From positions 1-64,000 of the forward strand of contig QZCP01000160.1 of the NCBI GenBank assembly GCA_003956705.1: a stretch of 64,000 nucleotides of DNA. The letters are read 5' to 3'. This document shows positions 48,984 to 59,400 of this stretch, in pieces. The position numbers and the translations under genes are program-made. The notes under the pieces were generated by a model. That model worked only from the letters and a program-made list of their open reading frames with translations, was not told the DNA's origin and ran no database searches. Origin of the DNA: Brevipalpus yothersi. Taxonomy: Eukaryota > Arthropoda > Arachnida > Trombidiformes > Tenuipalpidae. The stretch's first letter is position 1. Every line of letters starts with the position of its first letter.

Positions 48984-49520
48984 ATGGATACATTTCTGGA
49001 CCTATTTCTTGATAGGAGGTATCAAGATTTGAAAAATGTCGGATTTCATCACAATTTACTTTTAGTTCCTTTAAGTCAGAGAAGTTATAAACTAATGAAG
49101 AAGCGATGCTCGAGCACAGATATCTCAACCAAACTCGAGTGGAGTGATTGGTATGCAAAAGCTAAAAAAGCAGTTTCTGATTACAAAGTATGGATTGGAT
49201 CAGTGGACACCCGTTACCTCGATAATTTCTTGAAAGACCTAGAAATTCAGAATGCTGTTATAGAGGCTAGAGATATGATCACTGACCTCGATGAGAAAGC
49301 TGAAAAACTTATAAACTACCTCCTCATGAATCCTGTATTTTTCAAAGTCTTGGTGTTTAGTGATGGTTTGCCCGATAGAGGTTGGCTTGGTGATATTCTT
49401 GCCCAAGAATCAGATGAAACTTTGAAGCAACTCCAGAAGTTCATCGCTTGTGTCTCCGCGATCTCAGGTTTCCCTAGCCGACCAGGAATCAAGCGAAAGA
49501 TATTTGTTTCATCATTGTGA
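48984..49520 (+). CDS. Unrecognised protein, about 178 residues
   Basis: Open frame with ordinary codon use and mixed composition, so probably coding, but I do not recognise a family. First in-frame ATG is 48984. The frame continues upstream without ATG and a good splice acceptor ends at 48978, six bases before it, so the true N-terminus may lie in another exon. Predicted mainly helical and charged, with segments SDWYAKAKKAVSDYKVWIG and RDMITDLDEKAEKLINYLL and a basic end (GIKRKIFVSSL). No signal peptide, membrane span or cysteine pattern is seen. It is convergent with DRG1, 222 bp between stops. Confidence 0.55.
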   Translation: MDTFLDLFLDRRYQDLKNVGFHHNLLLVPLSQRSYKLMKKRCSSTDISTKLEWSDWYAKAKKAVSDYKVWIGSVDTRYLDNFLKDLEIQNAVIEARDMITDLDEKAEKLINYLLMNPVFFKVLVFSDGLPDRGWLGDILAQESDETLKQLQKFIACVSAISGFPSRPGIKRKIFVSSL

Positions 49521-49742
49521 ACTTTTCCTAATTGCTCTAATTCGAAACCACACCAACCCACTGATATTGATGATATTTCATTGTCGGTTAAGAGCTTTTT
49601 CAGACTATGTAAAGTTTATCATGCACTAGGGGTAAGATATTTTACGCGTATGAATTTATGAGACGAAGTTTAATGCTTATTGCATTGTGAATTTGATTAC
49701 TCTTCAATTTTTATTAAAATTAACAAAAAGTTTATGAATATC

Positions 49743-51326
49743 TTATCCTTTCTTCACAACCTGCACAACGTCTTCATGATTCACAACATGCTGGAGCCCG
49801 ACACGTTGAGGGCTGTACTTAGTACTTGTTCCCTAAAAAGAAAAAATTAAACTTTAAGAATCTCTCAAAAATCAGAAAGTTCAATAGTCAAACTTACCCA
49901 AACTAAGGCATACTTGAAGCTATCAGCTATGCTACGATGAATAGTATGACACACGTGTTCAATATTCGCTCCTCTTCTCAGTATCAAGGGATCATCAAAA
50001 TCTGGAGGATCTAGTGGGATAAGTGTTTTAGAATTGCTTCACTTGCAGCATTAATGCGAAAAACTTACTTCCTGGCTTTTTTGTATAAACTCTCATCAAT
50101 GCCAAATAGTACCATAATCTCTCCAGGAAGTAATCTAAATTCAATTTCATATTGCAGCTGAGCACAACACTATGAGGTCTTCGAGCAAGTTTATCCACCT
50201 CTTCTATAGAAATTTCATCGATCTTATTGTAAACATAGAGGCATGGAAGATACACACGATTCTTGCTGATCACATCGATCAAATCGTCCGCTGAACAGTC
50301 TTCTCGAATGATGACTTCAGCATGGTAGATCTCTGAAAGGATACCAAAGATAATTCAATTAATTGTGAGAAATTTTGCCTCAATAATTCATCATACTCAC
50401 TGTACTCGTGGAGGATACCATAGACAAGCTTTTCGTCGAGCTTGGTCAAGTTACAAGTTGGAGTGAAAGTGAGATTCCCTGACTTTTTTTCCTACATAGA
50501 TTGAGCAACACATATAGAAATTTCGATAAGAATAACAAAGAGTCATACCTTAAAATAAATGTTAGGTCGACGCTTGTTGAGCCTGATTCCAACGCTTTCT
50601 AATTCTTTCTCCAGAAGTTGTCGATGGACTTCATTCTTGGTAGCATCTAACATTATAATGACAAGATCAGCGGTTCTTGCAACGGCTATCACTTGCCTTC
50701 CTCGTCCCTTTCCTAAAAAACAAACACAAATCACCAATTAAAAAATCCCTGAAATTTGTTACCAATACGAAATTATACCTTGAGCGGCTCCTTCTATGAT
50801 TCCGGGCAAATCGAGCAATTGTATATTGGCTCCGTTATATTGGATTACACCGGGTATACATGTGAGCGTTGTGAATTCATAAGCGGCACATTCACTTTTG
50901 GTATGAGTCATAGTATTAAGAAGGGTTGACTAAAAATAAGAGAGAAGCATAATTGTCAGAATAGTGTTGAGAGAAATCATTCTCTTCCACAAGGTTTACC
51001 TTTCCTACTGATGGGAATCCAATCAAAGCCACACGTGCATCACCCGATTTCATAACATCGAAACCTTCGCCTTTTTCCCCTTTCTTACCCTGAGGCTCAA
51101 GAAGTTGCGACCTGTATTTAGCTAATTTGGCTTTCAACAAACCCAAATGATATTCGGTGGCTGTGAAAATAAAAAAAAGTAATGGAATAGAAAATTTGTT
51201 TAACAAGTTATTATCCAAAACATTTGCCAGAACGTGACCATTTGGTCAACGATTGTAATCACCTTTGTTCTTCTGGGTCCGAGCAATTTCTTTCTCGATT
51301 TCCGATATTTTCTCAAGGATACCCAT
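49743..51326 (-). CDS. DRG1: Developmentally regulated GTP-binding protein 1
   Basis: OBG-type translation-associated GTPase that works with DFRP1/ZC3H15. Eight exons (minus): 51326-51263, 51160-51000, 50929-50779, 50712-50549, 50491-50401, 50332-50069, 50010-49898, 49832-49743, giving 365 residues against 367 in human. Starts MGILEKISEIEKEIARTQKN. P-loop GFPSVGKST spans the exon 2/3 junction; G3 is DLPGIIEGA; NKID is G4. The DRG1 signatures EKELESVGIRLNK and HEYKIYHAEVIIRED and a C-terminal TGS-like region (QRVGLQHVVNHEDVVQVVKK) are present. AATAAA on the minus strand at 49715-49710. Start codons of this gene and MRPL35 are only 320 bp apart. Confidence 0.97.
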
Positions 51327-51646
51327 CTTGCCCAAATGTCACTCACCAAATCACAAAACAATTATCACATACAAACTTAACTCAACACTCACTAACTAAA
51401 TCAATGTCCAACAAGACGACAACAAATATTTTGATTTTGATTCACACACACACAAACCGGCAAACTTTCAACTCCTGGTGGATGTAGCAGCAAGTGATTA
51501 CAGCAGTTTTGCTTCTCAATATTGTATGTTTACTAGATTGTGAACATGTGTGTTTTAAATCAAAACATCAACATTTAAATGATTTTGTTGTGGTGAAGTG
51601 AATTTAATTTACAAATCTAGTCGTTGATGTTGGTTTAGCTTGGAAG
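51327..51646. promoter_or_regulatory. Compact divergent promoter, DRG1 / MRPL35
   Basis: 320 bp between divergent start codons, the shortest head-to-head spacer in the window. Contains a CA run near 51447. No TATA box. Both genes serve translation (cytosolic and mitochondrial), so shared regulation is plausible but unproven. Confidence 0.55.
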
Positions 51647-52190
51647 ATGATTCGATCGATTTTCAATTTTGGTAATTTAAGTGAGTATACATATTGAAGT
51701 GGAAATTGTTATTGGTGAATACTTATGGATTTTTGTTTTACTATTTATTTGATTGATAGATTTAGCCTCTCGATTGGTTCCACAGATATTGCAACCTCGC
51801 CTCGAACCATTGACTGTGTTACCAATTCAGAGGCGATCAATGCATATGCAAATTTATTATGATCGTAACACATCTAAGCCGCACACTTGCCGTGATTCAG
51901 TTAAACGATTCTTTCGATTGAGATGGGGTGGATGGATTCGAACAAGAGCTGGTGGTAAGCGTAAATTGTGGCGAAAACCATGGTACATAAGATGGTACAA
52001 TCGACAGCACATAATGTGTACTGATGAGGAATCCAAAATGTTGGAACGTTTGATTGCAGCCAAATACAAACGAGCTAGATATTTTGTAGATGATATCTAT
52101 GATCCCTACCATAAGAGAAATAATTTCGATGTGTGCCCAGAAGGACAGCTCCGCATTTCTCGTAGTTATATAAAAATGATGTATCAGTGA
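51647..52190 (+). CDS. MRPL35: Mitochondrial large ribosomal subunit protein bL35m
   Basis: Component of the mitoribosome large subunit. Two exons: 51647-51680 and 51760-52190, giving 154 residues. The first coding exon carries only 11 codons plus one base. The basic core SVKRFFRLRWGGWIRTRAGG followed by KRKLWRK matches animal bL35m, and YFVDDIYDPYHKRNNFDV matches its conserved C-terminal WYVDDPYQKYHDRTNLKV-type segment. Confidence 0.9.
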
Positions 52191-52656
52191 GTGAAACAAA
52201 TAATAATAATGTTAAAATTCTACTCAATGATTGCAACTTGTACCCCATAATGTGCTTCAATGATCATCTCAAGCTTTCTAATGCCTAATCTACGCTACAT
52301 TGTTACCCTTTTTTGGGAGAATGTTGCAAACTTGTCTGTAAAGGAAGGAAAATTGGCTGGAATTTATAAGCAGGAGATGTGAATGAATGAAGTAGTAATA
52401 GTAGTTATAGTAGTTGTAGTAGTTGTTAAAAAAAGTAGAAGAAGAAGAAGAAGTTGAAAGAGGAGGAGAAAAGAACTTGATTTGCAACGAGCAGCGAGAA
52501 GTGATAACTTTTTTTCCTTGTTTCCAGTTTGCATTCACTCTTGTATCAAAGAGCAAATAAACAAGTGATTCTGTGTGTGACGGTTGAATTTTTGGTGACT
52601 TTTTTTTGGCTGGTGCTTAATCACTACTGATAAATATCTGTGTGTGAATCACTATT
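52191..52656. other. Intergenic stretch, MRPL35 to PHYH-like
   Basis: 466 bp with GTA/GAA trinucleotide-rich patches near 52395-52455 and an AATAAA at 52556-52561 that may end MRPL35. Presumed promoter of the PHYH-like gene. Confidence 0.5.
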
Positions 52657-54551
52657 ATGGATCCAAAAAATTTTGACCATTTCCAGTGTCCATCGAATGG
52701 TTACACCAAAGGGAGACCGGCCAGCGCTGCAGAACGAGCGAGAGTTGTATTCAATCATGTGAGAGCAACTTCAAGCCATTCCAATTTGACCAATAGAATG
52801 ACCTGTGATGGTGACCATCAAATTAAGGATGGATACATGTGTGCATCTGGTGATGATTCGCAACAATCTAACGATCAGGTGAAAATTTCATCTTCCGATA
52901 AGAAGATTCATCCACAACTTGAGGAAAGCAAGCGTGGACTGGACAAGAAGAAGCCAACAAATTGGCTAGACGTTTTAAAGGTTAGATAACAGTAAATTTT
53001 GCCAGTGTTTCATTGATGATGATTGTTTTTAATTGAGAAAAATATTGTCTCATGAGTTGATGTGAATTATTCGTTTCGATGATTGTCAATTTGTGGCTCG
53101 TCACTCAATATCGTCAGAAGGTCGTCACATGAACTCAAATGGCCTCAGATCATAATGCATAAAATTTTTCATGATGATGAAATCAAGTGGCGGATTTTTT
53201 TCTCCTTTATAATAAACATTTTCTTTCCTGTTCATCGTAAACTTCCTCCTCAACTGGAAGTATTGATGATTCAGTAACCCCGAATTAACCACCCTTTTTC
53301 TGTTCTCATGATGACTTTTCTGATTTCTTTTAGATCGATCCCAAGCTATATTGGCCAAAAAAATACCGATACACTGTGGAACCTATCCCTGGAGCATATT
53401 TTGCGCTAACTGTTCAACAAAGAGAATTTTATGAAGATAACGGATACATTGTCTTAAAGAAAATACTTCCAAAAAATTTATTGGTCAAGCTTAAAACGAT
53501 GAAATTCAACATTCCACATTCTAATTCTTTGGTAGACATCAATATGGCCTGTAAGAATGAATGTGTAAAAGAATTCATGGCTATTCCAGATGTAAGTAGA
53601 ACATGATATCATCATTAATTTTATTACTATTATTCTCTCTCAACGAGAGCATGAACAGACTCGAAACTTTGGTGATTAAGTCACTCATTTTTTCATGCTC
53701 TACTAAATTGATTATGGTGAAATTAGTAGACACTTTCCTATATATGATAAACCTCCAATATCAGTTCCTGAAGATTTTAAATATTCAAAATATATCATCA
53801 TCATCATCATCATCATCATCATGAACTCTCAATCTATTTCTCATTGTCTTTGACAGCTCATCAAGCTCATTGAATGTTTTTGTGGCCACAACATTATGTC
53901 GATGAGTTGTCTACCAATCTTTGACCACAATTATCCGCTCAACGATATGGAAAATTTCAAGAGAGATTTACACTGCATGCCTTTTAGACCTGCTGACCGA
54001 ATTGTGTGTCTATGGGTAGCTTTGGATTCCTTTGATAATGCTCAAGAACCAGGATTTAGCCTCGTTCCAGGAAGCCATCGCTCAGGCTATTTAGACTCGT
54101 CATGTTCTGATGAGGAAGGGAATCAACATAGGGTCATATATGAGCGAATTAAAGACATAGAAAGCTTGATAAGATCATCAAATGGAGAATCAAGGAAAAA
54201 ATCTATCCAACTTAATCCAGGAGATATCCTATTCTACCATCCTCTACTCGTTTACAATGTTCAATTAAGATCAAGAGGTCGACTCGTAGCACTGAATGCA
54301 AAATATGCCTCATCTGAATGTCAATACGTTACAATAAATGGTCTGAGGAATGATTTTCGTAGCGAAATACCATCATCTTTTGCATCTCTCGTTTCCGAAA
54401 ATCAAGATGGTTTGGTAATAAATAAGGTAAACCAAGAAGTTTGAGCTCATTCTCGAATCACATTCTTACTTGTTCTTAACCTATTACTATTTTCCAGAGC
54501 GTTTGGCAAAACCAGGGAATTCTAATCAAGGGGAAAAAAGTCCATCTTTGA
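52657..54551 (+). CDS. Phytanoyl-CoA dioxygenase-like protein, probable pseudoenzyme
   Basis: Four exons: 52657-52980, 53334-53591, 53857-54426, 54498-54551, giving 401 residues. PHYH peroxisomal enzymes hydroxylate phytanoyl-CoA using Fe(II) and 2-oxoglutarate. Family likeness is clear: YTVEPIPGAYFALTVQQREF then YEDNGYIVLKKIL, DLHCMPFRPADRIVCLWVAL, GDILFYHPLLVYNVQ, YASSECQYVTINGL and the C-terminal WQNQGILIKGKK. The iron-binding HxD of PHYH is KRD here (Lys229-Asp231), the second iron His is Tyr327, and the 2-oxoglutarate Arg position is Leu337, with Arg336 beside it. A low-complexity N-terminal extension of about 110 residues precedes the domain. No obvious peroxisomal signal. Confidence 0.85.
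53794..53822. repeat. (ATC)n trinucleotide repeat in PHYH-like intron
   Basis: About nine ATC units inside the 265-nt intron 53592-53856, 34 nt before the next exon. Confidence 0.93.
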
Positions 54552-54634
54552 ATGTTCTCATACGACTTCAATTGAAGATCTTTTGTTAAATTGAGGGGGC
54601 AAATTTTTTTGATCGACAAGCGACAATGAGAAAC

Positions 54635-54680
54635 TTTATTCTGAAATATCAATAATAATTATATATCACCATTCAATAAA
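54635..54680. terminator. Overlapping convergent poly(A) signals
   Basis: Minus-strand AATAAA (54640-54635) serves the TMEM55-family gene, whose stop is at 54722. Plus-strand AATAAA (54675-54680) serves the PHYH-like gene, whose stop is at 54551. Each lies beyond the other, so the mature 3' UTRs should overlap in antisense if both are used. Confidence 0.6.
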
Positions 54681-54721
54681 ATCTTGGAGATGGAAATGAG
54701 GATGAAAAAGGTCAGGAAAAT

Positions 54722-56209
54722 CTATATTTCACCATCTTCGATTGTGGATACTCGCATTCTTAAGTAAAAGCATGCCCGATTGATGATTGCAAGAGTGATC
54801 ACAAATAAAGCAACGTATAAAACTATTAGACCTTTGTAGCTTGAGACATAATTCATTGTGGTGAGAGTAACGGCTAAGGCAATACCAAAGAATACTATTG
54901 CTACGATAACATAAGTCAATCCCTTGTGGCGAGCATAACTAAGACCAACGGAGGAAACCTTTCGACAATGTGGACATAGTGCCGCAGTGCCACTGTGAAT
55001 GTTGAACAAGAAATACTCATAACAATGTCCACATGTGACCCGACGCATTCCAAGGGGTGCAGCAGAACTTTGGAAAGCATCACGATCACCACCACCACCG
55101 TCAGCAACTGGAGGTTAAATTTTAAAAATTTTAGAATTAGTTTAACAACTTCTCATTTTCATTCTTCAACAACTGAAACTCACCATTGTCGAGTGAAGCT
55201 CGTAACTTGTTTCTCGGATCAGAACTTAGGCTAATGATACGGGTACAATTTTTACGAGGACAGGCAATCCTTTGAGCTGCAGCATTACAAATGAGCAAAC
55301 AATTGCATGGGCAACGAACGTATTTTTTTCCTGCTGGTGCTGGCCTTATTGGCTATCAGAAAAAGAGATAGAAAAGAGATAAAACTCAATGAGATCGATG
55401 TTCTATCATTGTAAACATTAGCTAATAAAAGTAAACTTACAGTTGCCTCACCACACTGTTCACATTTGACAACATGTTGTTCCTGTTTCTCGGTTATGTC
55501 AACTCTTGAGCTGCACACTTTACAGTCGACTTCATATCGTTCTCTATCCATCTCATGCCTAATTGGCAAGGAAAGTTCATGAGCTACCGTGGCCATAGTT
55601 CGACCCTCACCACTTGTGGAATGATCTGGATGAGAAAAAGAGAGGTAGAGAGAAAGAATGTTTGGTCAAAAAATTATCACATATTGAAAGAAATAGATAG
55701 TAGTTGATCCTCTCTCTCTTTTTCTCTCTCTTTCTCTCTGAAATCCACAGAGAGAAAGTGAACACTATGAGATTAATGATTTATCATCAATCTTGTAAGG
55801 AAAAAGATAGGCGTTGTTGTGCAGACTGTCATCATTATGAGTCATTCAGTAAACCTACCATAGCTTCCGACTTGATAGGGTGGTGGAGATTCTGAGTAGG
55901 AGCCTACTTGATTTCGACCTCCTCCACCACCTCCTAAATAAGAAAGAGGAGATGATCAGAAAAAAAGTAAGAGAGTGGTTAGAAACAGAAAAAGATGGAC
56001 ACAAAGTTCAAATGATAAGAGAGAAAAAGATGATAGGAAAAGTGGAGAAGAGAAGATGATAGAGAGAGACTTTTCAAACATTAAACAAACTCTTGAATAT
56101 GAGTTAGATGAGGAAAGTGAGAAATGATCAGGCTATTTGATTGATTGATGGTATGTTTACACTTACCCAGAAGAGGCTGATTTTCATCATTGGAAATATT
56201 TGAAGACAT
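54722..56209 (-). CDS. PIP4P1: Phosphatidylinositol-4,5-bisphosphate 4-phosphatase, TMEM55 family
   Basis: Late endosome/lysosome membrane protein reported to remove the 4-phosphate of PI(4,5)P2; TMEM55B also guides lysosome positioning. Five exons (minus): 56209-56167, 55933-55859, 55625-55441, 55352-55184, 55107-54722, giving 285 residues. N-terminus with NQPLLG and a Pro/Tyr-rich stretch, then zinc-type cysteine pairs CKVCSSRVD and CEQCGEAT, GKKYVRCPCNCLLIC, the CX5R motif CNAAAQR, CPRKNCTRII, CPHCRKVSSVG, and two C-terminal membrane spans. Whether it is PIP4P1 or PIP4P2 cannot be said, as invertebrates usually have one gene. Its 3' end overlaps that of the PHYH-like gene. Confidence 0.92.
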
Positions 56210-58162
56210 ATTGTTTCACCAAAACGTGAGTAAAATATCAGTAGAGGGGAAGAAATGAAAAAAAAATTCTCCTCAATTGATCCTCTTGCTCTTCCAACAG
56301 TGGTTGTAGGATTTAAAAAATATATAGATTTCAATGGCACTGAATTAAAAAAATACTATATATGTGTATGTGTGTATAGTATGAATGATGAGGCGAGCTT
56401 TTTTAAAACATTAGCTCATCAGAAAATCATCATCAAAGCCTTTTGCTATATCAAGTGATGCCCGAGCCAACAGAGTGATGTGTATATATGATATTGATAA
56501 CAATTTGCTTGATGAATATCCAAGAAGATGTATACTTGAATAACGTTTGTAGGTGTATGACAAAAGATTGATTCTCGGGTCTAGTATTTTAATAATCAAA
56601 GAGTATTGACTCTTCAATTTTAATAATAATTACGATATGATGATATCCACCTCCCCTTCCTCTCTCTCTCTCTCTCTTTCTCTTTCTTTTCGTTCCCTTT
56701 ATTTCAATCACACACACACAAAGACTTTTTTTACTAACAGCAAATGATGATGAAAACTTATCACTATAAATCAATCAGCAATAGTTACTACTGTAAACTT
56801 TACACAACTCGGTGAGACATACACACATTCGAAATACAGTCCAAATATACACACATTTACAATGGTGATGATTTTTTTTTCACCAATAACACTTGAAACT
56901 ATGTCCAATTGATTATCTTCCAACCACTTCTGGAAATGAAAATGTAACCCACAACGAACCAGAAACCTTAACTACAACAAATGATGATGATTCCTGGGAT
57001 TCACTTTGACAAGTCTGGACTCGGTTTGTTTTGGTTGCTCTCAATTGGCTCTTTAATATTACTTGAATATGCTTTTGGCGCCTTCAATGAACTCACATCA
57101 TTCCCTGACAATGTTCTCATTTCTTTCTGTGTGTGAAAATCTTTGTTTTTTGGCTGCCATTAGCTAATCAATTAGCAGAGATAGTCTAGGAATGCTTTTT
57201 GGAGTGATGATTGAGAATGTTTCTTGGAAAATGACTTTGAAGGATATCCAGAAAAGAGAGAATTGTCGAAGAAAATTATCTTCTACTAAACTTACCGATC
57301 TTTTACTTGGGTAAAGTGAGAGGAAGGAATGTCATCATGTCATAATAAATTGTCTGATGAGGAAAATTGAGAGATTCATTTTTTTCATTCCATTTTTTCT
57401 CTCATTTTCTGTATCTCATTCACGTTTTGTCGTCCTGCAGATGATTTGAGAATTGATAGAATAAAATGACTTAAGATTGAATTTGACAACCTAAGCATGA
57501 TTTTTTCAACATCTATCATTTCCTGCGATTCGATTCTGTATGAATGGGATAAATACAAATATTTTGAGTGCATCTTGTTTGATAGGAGTCAGCAGAGCTA
57601 ATGCTAAGAAATTCTACTCTCCTCGAAAAAGCCTATGATCATCAGTATCTGAGCGAGTTTCATTCAATACTCTCCTATCCTCTTTGCCTCTCAATCAAAC
57701 CAAAATTATTTGTTCGCTTCAGGATTGCCTGTCCAACCCAATGGAATCTAACAGCTCCTCAATAATGTCTCAAAAGTTCTGAATCATTTCATGCTAATAT
57801 GAGCAGATGAGATGAGATGAGATGTTGAGGGAGTGTTCCAAAATATGAGAGTCAAAGTGTATAGTTAAGCCAAGTCCAGGATCTTTTTTCTTGACCCAGT
57901 CTGAAAAAATTTCTTTGTGATCAACCACTCATGTGCTCAACTTTCGCTGATGCGGTTAATTAAGACGCTCCTCGTTTGTTTGACCAATGATAGCATACAA
58001 AACAATTAAAAGTGAATCACATTGTCTGAATGTTGACATTGATCCACTTTTGCTGCCCGGATCCTCAATTTTAGCTATATAAGAGTGGAATGTGAGCCAT
58101 AATCGTTATTTCATGAGTCAGATTATGATGTGATAGATGCAAGTTTTTTTCTCACTTTCCTA
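56210..58162. other. Intergenic stretch, TMEM55-family gene to small membrane protein
   Basis: Nearly 2 kb without a supported exon. Contains a CT run near 56658-56680 and CA runs. The right end holds a TATA box and the 5' leader of the next gene, with two short upstream ATGs (58127 and 58137) that each reach a stop quickly. Confidence 0.6.
58076..58082 (+). promoter_or_regulatory. TATA box of the small membrane protein gene
   Basis: TATATAA followed by GAG, 87 bp before the chosen ATG (58163). Transcription would be expected to start near 58105-58115. It is the only convincing TATA box seen beside a gene here, which suggests tissue-specific rather than housekeeping expression. Confidence 0.6.
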
Positions 58163-58649
58163 ATGGATTCTCGATCAATTATTTGGATTTTTTCCGTATT
58201 ACTTTTAGTGGTGAAAATGTTCGCGAATGCCGATCAGGTTGTCAATTTTGATCACCCTGAAAGTGAAAAGGTGGTCAAAATTGAAGGAACAGTAGACAAT
58301 GATTATGCTTATTCACCACATTTAAAAGTAAGTAAAATGTTTTTGAGAGGAAAGAAATTTAATTATAATCTTCAATCATCAGTATGGCCAGCCCTACATG
58401 ATACCATATTCAAATAAAATTTATCCACTTGGCTTTGTGGATCCCATCATAGTGGTTGCAGTGATTGCTATTCCCCTTCTAGCTCTTCTAGCTCTTGGCT
58501 CTCTAATGATGCCAATGGTCCCAATCTTTATATATTTATTAACGGTATTTTGTCCTGTTGGAAGTTCTGGTCGACGAAAGCGTGACATTACTCATGATTC
58601 AATTCTGAAATCTGTTCAAAACTCCCTCAAAATGTTCGAAAATACTTGA
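58163..58649 (+). CDS. Small signal-peptide membrane protein with dibasic RRKR site
   Basis: Two exons: 58163-58327 and 58383-58649, giving 143 residues; family not recognised. N-terminal signal peptide MDSRSIIWIFSVLLLVVKMF, then a short acidic luminal stretch. After PLGFVDPIIVVAVIAIPL comes a long hydrophobic segment with several prolines and methionines (LLALLALGSLMMPMVPIFIY), probably membrane-embedded. A cysteine and the tetrabasic GRRKRD follow, a candidate furin site if lumenal, then a helical tail ending LKMFENT. The TATA box suggests regulated expression. Short proteins of this kind occur in arthropods, but I assign no function. Confidence 0.7.
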
Positions 58650-58710
58650 ATGATGCTCAAAATTTTTCCCAAAATAGCCGAAATTATATCCATGATTAAG
58701 AATTCCTCAC

Positions 58711-58977
58711 ATGAGAGTAAAAATGTGTTCATTTTTCAGACTTCAAAGTTCTCAGACTCAAAATCCTCGAAATAAAAAACAAAAAATCTTCAATCCTCTG
58801 TTTATCATTCCGGGAGTAGAGAAGAAATGGTTATCTAGCTTCTTTAACGCTGAAGCTGAGAAATTCTCATCATTCAGCCAAGTTTTCGCCAAGAGGGAAA
58901 GTTCCAAATCTATTAGTCCCTATGAAACTTTTCCAGATAATCAGAAATCGATGAAATATATGAATAAAAATTCCTAG
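58711..58977 (+). CDS. Possible extra exon or small gene, unrecognised
   Basis: Open frame of 88 codons 62 bp after the stop of the preceding gene. TTCATTTTTCAG (58729-58740) is a strong splice acceptor inside its start, so it may be an alternative 3' exon of that gene rather than a separate one. I see no matching strong donor; GTATTT at about 58543 is a weak candidate. The product is basic and Phe/Ser-rich with no recognised motif. Confidence 0.3.
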   Translation: MRVKMCSFFRLQSSQTQNPRNKKQKIFNPLFIIPGVEKKWLSSFFNAEAEKFSSFSQVFAKRESSKSISPYETFPDNQKSMKYMNKNS

Positions 58978-59400
58978 TTTTTAATTATCTACGTGTGAGT
59001 ATATCACGTATACATGTATCCCCTATACACAAGCAACCATACATAAGTTGCAGCATTTTGATAGCCCACAGTTGAGTATTTCTGTGAGAGGAGAAAGAAA
59101 AGTTAGAAACTCAATAAATTCGAAAAATGATATGTTTAGAATAATCAAAAAAATTTCGATTAAATTTTTGATCGGCAAGCGGAACCGGAACACAGAACCT
59201 TCGAGCATTTAAACGGCGCCAAATTTTGAAGCGACCTCTGGTGTTGCTTACTCATCAGCACATTTTTTTTCACTTCTCTTGACCATGCTGTTTGGTTATG
59301 TTTTGTGATTTAAATTTGATCAATTTAAATTGTTTGATTATTGTATGGTTTGTTTTTGATTTGGTATAAACAGTTTGTACACGTGGTAATAGTGCTCAAG
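58978..59400. other. Intergenic stretch upstream of NOP56
   Basis: About 420 bp, AT-rich with a short GC-richer patch near 59210-59240. Presumed NOP56 promoter. No TATA box confidently placed. Confidence 0.5.
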
